Positions 5,527-10,853 of a DNA stretch of 10,853 nucleotides are shown piece after piece. The stretch is from JAYEIH01 sp034659995 (GTDB taxonomy: Archaea; Methanobacteriota_B; Thermococci; Methanofastidiosales; B48-G16): the NCBI GenBank assembly GCA_034659995.1, contig JAYEIH010000091.1:1-10853 (forward strand), written 5' to 3'. Under the pieces are notes generated by a model, which saw only the letters and a list, made by a program, of their open reading frames with translations, did no database searches and had not been told where the DNA came from. A program made the translations under genes and the position numbers. Within the stretch, counting starts at the first letter, position 1. Every line of letters starts with the position of its first letter.

Positions 5527-5746
5527 TAAAAGAAATGATAGACGGAGTTATAGAAGCAAGAATTTATGCCCTTCTGGAGAGGAAAATCAGCGAAACAGGA
5601 AAATAATAAACTATCAAATAATAATTATCGCCCTTTCTATTGTATTTCTCTGTGGGGTGGGTCCTGGTGGAAGTGGACTCGTTCCATTTGTAACTGATCC
5701 TCCTTGGCAAATTCCGGTAGTTTTCATTGAGCCGGAGGAAAGTTAA
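5453..5746 (+). pseudogene. Frameshifted transposase start fused to a small membrane-peptide frame
   Basis: The ATG at 5453 starts MTKLNNKKIR exactly as in the copy at 85, but the 11-nt loss then shifts the frame. The true frame resumes as KKNQNTKTMAEIKEM and continues through DGVIEARIYALLERKISETGK to a stop at 5605-5607. The shifted frame instead stays open to 5746, passing through a hydrophobic stretch (IIIIALSIVFLCGVG) and ending FIEPEES. A 29-codon frame (ATG 5517) joined to this hydrophobic part by a single frameshift would give a helix followed by a membrane span, so a decayed host gene is another reading. I see no ribosome site for either. Confidence is for the broken transposase start only. 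Confidence 0.5.
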
Positions 5747-6010
5747 AAACGTAAAGACACGTACGATACACTGCAATCGATTCGACGTCAAAGGTATGCA
5801 GGGGGCGGGCACTTATCTATCCTACATGCAAAGCAAAATTAAAAATTGATTTTAGATTCCTACTTGAGTAATATTTACATGCAAAACCCGAATGCCGATC
5901 TTCTCTTAGGGTCTATGATTTTGAATGTTGAGTACGAATATTTTTTCTTCTTGACAGTCGAACAGCATGTAATTGCTTTTGAAAAGAATTAACTGAGAAG
6001 TGAATACAAA
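5747..6010. other. Intergenic region, no gene recognised
   Basis: No open frame with a start signal or known motif is seen. ACATGCAAA occurs twice (5824-5832 and 5877-5885). The sequence becomes A/T-rich toward the promoter of the next gene. The GAGGAAAGT at 5734 recalls a conserved RNase P RNA box, but nothing around it supports that. Confidence 0.35.
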
Positions 6011-6020
6011 AACCTTATTA
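6011..6020 (+). promoter_or_regulatory. TATA box of the FlaF/FlaG-like gene
   Basis: AACCTTATTA is centred 26 nt before the ATG at 6043. The spacing matches the other apparently leaderless genes in the right half of the window. Confidence 0.45.
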
Positions 6021-6042
6021 ATCCTGGAAAAGAGCTCTATAT

Positions 6043-6438
6043 ATGCACAGGGAAAATCCTATGGAAAATGCGGGTCTTTTGTATGCAGCCGTTGCAACCA
6101 TCATTGTTGTTATCTCCATTATTGTAATCATAGAAGGATTGTTTGATCAGGGAGAGATCAGTAGTCTCCGAACCGAACAGACGTTATCAAATTTGGAAAT
6201 AAAACTTCTCTCTTCAAATGATACCGAAATAACTTTAAAAATAACAAATGAAGGTTCTTCAGTAGTAAACAAGGAAGATCTCTCATTTAGGTTCAATGAA
6301 AAAGAAATAAATCCAGAGATAGAAACCAATTCTCACCTAAGAAAGGGAGATACCTGGACAGTTAAAATAACTCATAACAAAGGCAAATTGGAAATATTCA
6401 GTGAGGGTAATCTCATATACAACCATGACTTTTCATGA
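6043..6438 (+). CDS. Small single-span membrane protein, archaellum FlaF/FlaG-like or pilin-like
   Basis: The 131-residue product has one hydrophobic helix (about residues 11-33, rich in Ile and Val) followed by an extracellular-type beta domain. That domain includes LEIKLLSSNDTEITLKITNEGSS, the pattern of a short beta sandwich with a 'tN.Gs' turn. This layout recalls archaellum stator proteins FlaF and FlaG and the pilin superfamily, where the N-terminal helix anchors the protein and the beta domain faces the S-layer. I do not see a clear class III signal cleavage motif and no archaellum genes lie nearby, so the role is uncertain. The ATG at 6043 sits 26 nt after a TATA box and is probably leaderless. 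A second ATG at 6061 has AGGGA eight bases upstream and is the alternative start. Confidence 0.7.
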   Translation: MHRENPMENAGLLYAAVATIIVVISIIVIIEGLFDQGEISSLRTEQTLSNLEIKLLSSNDTEITLKITNEGSSVVNKEDLSFRFNEKEINPEIETNSHLRKGDTWTVKITHNKGKLEIFSEGNLIYNHDFS

Positions 6439-6486
6439 TGAAGATTTTGGATGGTGAAAATGGCTCTGTTAAGAACTATGAAGGAA

Positions 6487-6972
6487 CTAAAAGGTCCGCT
6501 TTACCCTTTCTTTTATTATTTTCCTAAGCTCTCCCTCATACTCTTCCGAGATTCTCGCTGATTCCAGGGTTTTCAGGGCCAGTTTTCCAACTTTTTCCTT
6601 GAAGATTCGTTCTCCTGTAAAAATATCCGTAAGTTTCCGTGTAAGATATGCAATAAGGCCAACAATAGGACCTCCATGAGCCCCCGCCATGCTCAGCTCT
6701 TTGAAATCATATGCTATTCGCTCGAGCTCCATCTGTTTTTTTCCCTCTTTCCCTTCCCTCATCTTTTCTATTACGGCGGTAAGTAAAAGGCGTGATGCGA
6801 AGATCGACCCCGCTCTTGCATTGAGCGATGGTCGTTCCTGTTTTGCAAGGGTTTCTGCGGAGTTTATAATCTTTTTGACGTCTCTACTCTCAGTGTATAC
6901 CTTTATTTTCTCTATTTTCCGGAGCAGATCCTTTTTTACCTCATCGAGATAGGCTTCGTTGAATTCTTCCAT
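6487..6972 (-). CDS. Helical protein of unknown function (161 residues)
   Basis: I do not recognise the family. The protein is predicted almost wholly alpha-helical, charged and soluble. Regular Leu/Ile/Lys/Glu spacing occurs at residues 1-50, an Arg/Ala helix (NARAGSIFASRLLLTAVIEK) at 51-70, and a Gly-rich hydrophobic element (AGAHGGPIVGLIAYLTRK, 96-113) that could be a buried helix or a binding loop. The C-terminus is basic. An in-frame upstream extension exists to 7053, but the ATG at 6972 is preferred: CCTTTTATCTT is centred 26 nt upstream, as for other leaderless genes here, and the extension lacks a ribosome site and would contain the promoter. It is convergent with the FlaF/FlaG-like gene, with 48 nt between the stops. 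Confidence 0.8.
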   Translation of the reverse strand: MEEFNEAYLDEVKKDLLRKIEKIKVYTESRDVKKIINSAETLAKQERPSLNARAGSIFASRLLLTAVIEKMREGKEGKKQMELERIAYDFKELSMAGAHGGPIVGLIAYLTRKLTDIFTGERIFKEKVGKLALKTLESARISEEYEGELRKIIKERVKRTF

Positions 6973-6993
6973 TGTATATATATAGAGAACAAG

Positions 6994-7004
6994 AAGATAA
7001 AAGG
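6994..7004 (-). promoter_or_regulatory. TATA box of the 161-residue protein
   Basis: CCTTTTATCTT on the minus strand is centred 26 nt from the ATG at 6972, which points to leaderless transcription. A second A/T-rich element (CTATATATATAC) lies only a few bases before the ATG, too close to act as TATA box for this start. Confidence 0.5.
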
Positions 7005-7172
7005 TTTTGGGATGATTGTTCCTATAACTGTGTGATGCAGTTTTCCAACTCAATAAAAAGAAGCACAGTGGAAGCCCTCAACACCTGCCCGGGCAAAAGA
7101 ACTTGGGAAAAAGAAGAGTGCTACGTTTTACCCATTGAGGCACCAATGAGGTTAAAGGAGGTGATATATACC

Positions 7173-7295
7173 ATGGTAAATCACCGACTCAATTTTGGGT
7201 ACGCAGCACTCTCTAATACCGCTATGCAGAGAGGTATAAAAAGGTTGCCCCTTCCTAGCCGTAGCATCTATATAAGGCGTGCACTTCTTGAATGA
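7173..7295 (+). CDS. Possible 40-residue basic small protein
   Basis: The frame starts at ATG 7173 and encodes MVNHRLNFGYAALSNTAMQRG and onward to IYIRRALLE. The main support is an exceptionally good ribosome site, AAAGGAGGTGAT at 7154-7165, that matches the 16S rRNA tail over about 11 bases, although the distance to the ATG is slightly long. The product is basic, with no membrane span or known motif. The same frame is open upstream to 6972, so a longer form starting at 7035 is possible, but it would overlap the divergent gene's promoter. It could also be a chance frame. Confidence 0.35.
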   Translation: MVNHRLNFGYAALSNTAMQRGIKRLPLPSRSIYIRRALLE

Positions 7296-7317
7296 TGAAA
7301 AGGGGTAGAGTCCCAAC

Positions 7318-7327
7318 TCATATATAA
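7318..7327 (+). promoter_or_regulatory. TATA box of the 80-residue ORF
   Basis: TCATATATAA is centred about 23 nt before the ATG at 7346, the same arrangement as the guaAB and DUF3160 genes. Confidence 0.45.
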
Positions 7328-7345
7328 CTCACGAAAAACAGGGCA

Positions 7346-7588
7346 ATGATGCGAAGGATGCCGCCGATAAAAAAACTTACGCCATTTGAGGACATTGTTA
7401 TTATAGACAAAAGTGTGGGTATCTGGACCTACAAGGTCGATGATGAAACGGGAGAACGATTATTTATTGACATCAAGGAACACGAAAAAGATAAAACAAA
7501 AGTCGATGTACATATTAGAACTCTTGTGAACTTTCAGATAACTGATCCTCAAAAAATTAGAATACTATGGATAGAATCTACTACATGA
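7346..7588 (+). CDS. Small hypothetical protein (80 residues)
   Basis: The frame encodes MMRRMPPIKKLTPFEDIVIID through VDVHIRTLVNFQITDPQKIR to ESTT. It is a charged, soluble protein with alternating hydrophobic residues that suggests beta strands (DIVIIDKSVGIWTYKV, RLFIDIKEH, VDVHIRTLVNF). I do not recognise a family. The start sits 23 nt after a TATA box with no ribosome site, so it is probably leaderless; the adjacent ATG at 7349 and the one at 7358 are alternatives. The C-terminus ends abruptly and the next frame (ATG 7568, through MIPFDESTLHFRPL) stays open for 41 codons, so an old frameshift is possible. It precedes guaAB in the same direction with its own separate promoter. Confidence 0.55.
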   Translation: MMRRMPPIKKLTPFEDIVIIDKSVGIWTYKVDDETGERLFIDIKEHEKDKTKVDVHIRTLVNFQITDPQKIRILWIESTT

Positions 7589-7655
7589 TACCTTTTGATG
7601 AATCTACCCTTCATTTTCGCCCTCTTATTATGCATAAAATTTCACCTACACAAAC

Positions 7656-7665
7656 TATTATATAC
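7656..7665 (+). promoter_or_regulatory. TATA box of guaAB
   Basis: TATTATATAC is centred about 24 nt before the ATG at 7685. It supports that start over the upstream in-frame ATG at 7595, which would place the promoter inside the gene. Confidence 0.6.
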
Positions 7666-7684
7666 GCCCACTCCAAGAAACTGC

Positions 7685-8608
7685 ATGTTTAATCCACAGG
7701 AATATATTGAAAAGAAGCAGGAAGAACTGGCGTCTATCAAAGGAAAAACGGTCGTTGCAGCGTCCGGAGGCGTAGACAGCACGGTTTGTGCGTTTCTTGC
7801 AGATACCGTTTTGGATGATCTTACGGTGCTCTTTGTCGATGACGGATTGATGCGGGAGGATGAAGCGGAACAGGTGGCGTCCATGTTTAGAGAGGGCGGG
7901 CTTGATGTCACTGTGCTCGATGTACAAAATAAGTTTTTTGATAATCTCAAGGGCCTTACCGATCCCGAGGAGAAGCGAGAGGCTTTCAGAAACACATTCT
8001 ATACCGTTCTTGGAAGGTCATTGAAGGAGCTCAATGCCAAATACCTCATCCAAGGGACCATCGCCGCCGATATTAAGGAGACGAAAGGAGGTATCAAGAC
8101 ACAGCACAACGTGCTGGAACAGATAGGCATCGATCCCACAAAATACGGTCTGACCATCGTCGAGCCGTTGAAGGACATCTACAAACACGAGGTCCGTGCG
8201 GTGGGAAAGGCACTTAAACTTCCTGAATCGTTATGGAACAGGATTCCCTTCCCCGGCCCGGGACTTCTCTGCAGGGTTATCGGCGAGGTCACGCCAGAAA
8301 GAGTAGCAATGGTGCGAAAGGCAACAAAAATCGTGGAAGAGGAACTCTTACCTCTGGATCCATTCCAGACCCTTGCCGTGCTGCTCACAGATAAGGCCAC
8401 AGGCATGCGAGACGGAAAACGAATCTTTGGCAGTATCATTGCGGTACGTTGTGTGGAATCAAAAGACGCGCTTACCGCGTCGCCAACGCGGGTACCATGG
8501 AAAACACTGGAAACGATGAGAGACAGGATACTTGAGGAAATACCCGAGGTTATCAAAGTGGTCTACGATATCACGCCGAAACCTCCGAGCACGATAGAGT
8601 ATATCTGA
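7685..8608 (+). CDS. guaAB: GMP synthase subunit B (ATP pyrophosphatase subunit)
   Basis: This subunit adenylates XMP with ATP, then replaces the AMP with ammonia from the partner glutaminase to make GMP, the last step of guanylate synthesis. Archaea split the enzyme into two proteins; the glutaminase subunit is not in this window. The 307-residue protein has the PP-loop SGGVDS (27-32), the FVDDGLMR strand (50-57), the lid region with KTQHN (138-142), FPGPGL (189-194), and the C-terminal dimerisation domain with RVPWKTLETM and the family ending KPPSTIEYI. Length is normal for the archaeal subunit. The start is set by a TATA box 24 nt upstream with no ribosome site, so the mRNA is probably leaderless. 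Confidence 0.95.
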   Translation: MFNPQEYIEKKQEELASIKGKTVVAASGGVDSTVCAFLADTVLDDLTVLFVDDGLMREDEAEQVASMFREGGLDVTVLDVQNKFFDNLKGLTDPEEKREAFRNTFYTVLGRSLKELNAKYLIQGTIAADIKETKGGIKTQHNVLEQIGIDPTKYGLTIVEPLKDIYKHEVRAVGKALKLPESLWNRIPFPGPGLLCRVIGEVTPERVAMVRKATKIVEEELLPLDPFQTLAVLLTDKATGMRDGKRIFGSIIAVRCVESKDALTASPTRVPWKTLETMRDRILEEIPEVIKVVYDITPKPPSTIEYI

Positions 8609-8749
8609 TCTCTTGGCCGCCGTTCTCGATATGCGAAAAGATGGTATTCTCTATAGTATGTTTCAGTTATCTCTATCTTATTGAAAGATATGAAAGTAAA
8701 ACACCATTGGAGAATATAGCTTCAATACATCTTGAAGCTTAGAGAAAAG

Positions 8750-8758
8750 CTTTTATAT
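8750..8758 (+). promoter_or_regulatory. TATA box of the DUF3160 lipoprotein gene
   Basis: CTTTTATAT is centred 25 nt before the ATG at 8780. The rest of the gap after guaAB (8609-8749) shows no gene and no clear terminator. Confidence 0.6.
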
Positions 8759-8779
8759 CTGAAGATTTATAGCTTTTGC

Positions 8780-10853
8780 ATGAAAAAAATAGCTGTGATG
8801 TTTATAATAGGAATTGTACTTGCCGGATGTATCTCCGAGGAAGAGCCTGAGAAAACGGAGGTACCTGTAGAGACGCCAGAAACACCACCTGGACCTCCAG
8901 GAGAGACGACATCTCCTGAGATAGTTGTGGAACAGGGATTCGCGCCATACAAACCGTATACAGTTAATGTCACACCTCACACGGAGGAGTACAAGTTCAC
9001 ACCAGACAATATGGAGAACTTCTATCTCACCGAGGATCAGAAGAGCCTTCTAAAAGAGAATGGTTTTGTTATTATTCCCGGACAGTCCAAGCAGTTTTAC
9101 GAGGAGTATAAGCAGTGTAAAGAATCAAATACGCCTATATTTGTTACCACAGACTCGATACTTCATACATATCACATTCTCTATGACTACACACTGAGGA
9201 TCGTTGAGACAGGGAGATTTATCGGTGATCTGGAGACGCTTACTCACTCAATGATCGATGCATCTATGGAACAGTGCAACTCATCTGAAGGGAAAATTAA
9301 GGAAGCAGCACGGAAAAACGTGGCGTTTTTTGCCGTTGCCATGAAATTGCTCGATCCAGGTTACGAGGTCCCGAGTATAGTAGAAGAGGAAGTTAACAAA
9401 GAACTCTCATTGATAAAACAGCATAAAGGCTTTGTTTCATCGCCTATTTTTGGTTATAGGGAAGACTACTCCCAGTACGTACCGCGGGGACACTACACAC
9501 GATCCGAAGAGTTGAAACGATACTTCAAAGCAATGATGTGGTACGGACGGATCATGTTTAGGTTGAAGCCTGGAAAAACGCAGGAAGCAATAGAGCAAGG
9601 ACGAGAAGAGACGAGACAGGCGATACTTATTGTATCATCTATGAACGAAGAAGATATGGAGCTCTGGGATAGAATCTACGAGCCGACGGTATTTTTTGTC
9701 GGAAAAACTGATGATCTCAATGTATATGAGTATAAAGCTATCATTCAAAAAGTCTATGGAGAGCTTGTAGGTGATATCAATGCAAAGCTCGATAAATTCA
9801 TTGCAGTGGCACAGCAGTACAGAGATCCAAGGATAAACTCATCCTTTGTCTATGATACTGAGAACCACGAAGATGTCACCAAGGGACTCCGATTCATGGG
9901 GCAGCGGTTTATTCCTGACTCGTATATGTTCCAGCAGCTTGTCTATGATAAAGTTCTGCAGTATACGGGAAGCGGTAAACCGTTTACTCTGGTACCTTCG
10001 CAGGCGGGACCAATAAGAGGATTCCCACGGGGCTTGGATGTTCTTGCCGTTCTTGGCTCCGAGGAAGCGTTGGATATTTTGGAAGAGGAAGGGGATACGG
10101 AGTACATAAAGTACGATGAGCAGATGGAAAAACTTCGTACCGAGTTTTCCTCGCTGACAGAAAAGGACTGGACGCAGAACCTTTACTGGAACTGGCTCTA
10201 CAGTTTGCTCCCGCTGCTCGAGGAGAAAAAGGAAGGATACCCCGCATTTATGCAGAACAGCGCATGGGCGAGGAAACAGCTGTTCACAGGATTGGGATCC
10301 TGGACCGAGCTCAGGCATGATACAATACTCTATGCAAAACAGAGCTACACGTACGCGGCAACGGCAATGCCCACTCAACCGGAGCTGACCAAAGGATATG
10401 TCGAACCGCAGCCGCATCTCTACGCACGGCTCGCCTCGTTGGCGAAAATGACGCGAGAAGGACTTGAGGAACGGGGGTTACTGCTGGATGAGTACAGAAC
10501 GAAACTGGAAGATCTGGAAGAACTGTTGCTGACACTCGCAACGATTTCAGAAAAAGAACTCGAGAACAAACCACTTACCAGGGAAGAGTACGAAACGATA
10601 TGGAATATCGGTGAGACACTGGAGAAACTATGCACCTTTGAAAAAGCAGTGGAATCAGAGACAGATAAATCTGTAGAGGTTATTGCTGACGTTCACACAG
10701 ATACAAACTCAGGACGGGTACTGGAGGAAGGAGTCGGAAGAGTATTCAGGGTTCTTGCTGTTGTAAACGTTGAAGAAAGAACGTACATAACAGAGGGTCC
10801 TGTCTTCTCGTACTATGAGTTCAAACAGCCTATGGACGATAGACTTACTGATG
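8780..10853 (+). CDS. DUF3160-family lipoprotein (partial, runs off right edge)
   Basis: The frame is open for 691 codons to the window edge. It begins with a lipoprotein signal (KK, hydrophobic core MFIIGIVLAG) and the lipobox L-A-G-C with lipidated Cys17, so the protein should be exported and anchored outside the membrane. A Pro/Glu/Thr-rich linker follows (about 20-48). The body matches what I know of DUF3160: LKENGFVIIPG (91-101), the strongly conserved PIFVTTDSILHTYHILYD (119-136), GSWTELRHDTILYAKQSY (about 505-523) and ADVHTDTNSGRVLEEGVGR (about 635-653), which in this family lies close to the end. The biochemical role of DUF3160 is not known to me. Only the C-terminal end is missing. 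The start is a leaderless ATG 25 nt after a TATA box. Confidence 0.9.
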   Translation, partial: MKKIAVMFIIGIVLAGCISEEEPEKTEVPVETPETPPGPPGETTSPEIVVEQGFAPYKPYTVNVTPHTEEYKFTPDNMENFYLTEDQKSLLKENGFVIIPGQSKQFYEEYKQCKESNTPIFVTTDSILHTYHILYDYTLRIVETGRFIGDLETLTHSMIDASMEQCNSSEGKIKEAARKNVAFFAVAMKLLDPGYEVPSIVEEEVNKELSLIKQHKGFVSSPIFGYREDYSQYVPRGHYTRSEELKRYFKAMMWYGRIMFRLKPGKTQEAIEQGREETRQAILIVSSMNEEDMELWDRIYEPTVFFVGKTDDLNVYEYKAIIQKVYGELVGDINAKLDKFIAVAQQYRDPRINSSFVYDTENHEDVTKGLRFMGQRFIPDSYMFQQLVYDKVLQYTGSGKPFTLVPSQAGPIRGFPRGLDVLAVLGSEEALDILEEEGDTEYIKYDEQMEKLRTEFSSLTEKDWTQNLYWNWLYSLLPLLEEKKEGYPAFMQNSAWARKQLFTGLGSWTELRHDTILYAKQSYTYAATAMPTQPELTKGYVEPQPHLYARLASLAKMTREGLEERGLLLDEYRTKLEDLEELLLTLATISEKELENKPLTREEYETIWNIGETLEKLCTFEKAVESETDKSVEVIADVHTDTNSGRVLEEGVGRVFRVLAVVNVEERTYITEGPVFSYYEFKQPMDDRLTD

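Noticed and set aside
5731..5800. Possible RNase P RNA from GAGGAAAGT at 5734
   Set aside because: The box reads GAGGAAAGTT where GAGGAAAGTC is expected, and I found no matching partner region or paired P4 helix nearby.
7291..7300. Box C (ATGATGA) of a C/D guide RNA; another at 6434-6440
   Set aside because: No CTGA box D or D' follows at a suitable distance in either place.
7595..7684. Thirty-codon N-terminal extension of GMP synthase subunit B
   Set aside because: It would contain the TATA box, and the usual family N-terminus begins at MFNPQEYIEK.

Overview
This window looks like euryarchaeal chromosome. The evidence is an archaeal-type ribosomal-protein and elongation-factor cluster (L11, L1, P0-like L10, P1-like L12, Spt5, SecE), an FtsZ gene at its head, TATA boxes about 23-29 nt upstream of start points, several apparently leaderless genes, and tRNAs that mostly lack an encoded CCA. 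The sequence alone does not place it below the phylum.

Layout. At the left edge (1-129) is the start of an insertion sequence whose transposase reads leftward out of the window. From 299 to 507 lies a three-unit tandem array built on the 3' end of the neighbouring tRNA(CAT) gene. Next come tRNA(CAT) and tRNA-Asn, both on the minus strand and apparently sharing one promoter. From 769 to 4800, also on the minus strand, is a tight operon transcribed ftsZ - secE - spt5 - rpl11 - rpl1 - rpl10 - rpl12. A divergent tRNA-Cys gene follows on the plus strand. The stretch 5062-6042 is gene-poor. It holds a second, inverted and damaged copy of the insertion-sequence end, fused to a small membrane-peptide reading frame.

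The right half carries separate transcription units: a small single-membrane-span protein resembling archaellum FlaF/FlaG proteins, a convergent helical protein of unknown function, one doubtful and one likely small ORF, the ATP-pyrophosphatase subunit of GMP synthase, and a large DUF3160-type lipoprotein that runs off the right edge.

Functionally, the minus-strand operon joins cell division (FtsZ), protein export (SecE), transcription elongation (Spt5) and the ribosomal L1 and L10/L12 stalks. Its genes use Shine-Dalgarno sites of the GGTGA type, whereas the single genes to the right have TATA boxes 23-26 nt before the ATG and seem leaderless. The most unusual items are the tRNA-tail tandem array with compensatory base changes, the inverted insertion-sequence ends bracketing the core operon, and an L10 protein without its usual acidic C-terminal tail.
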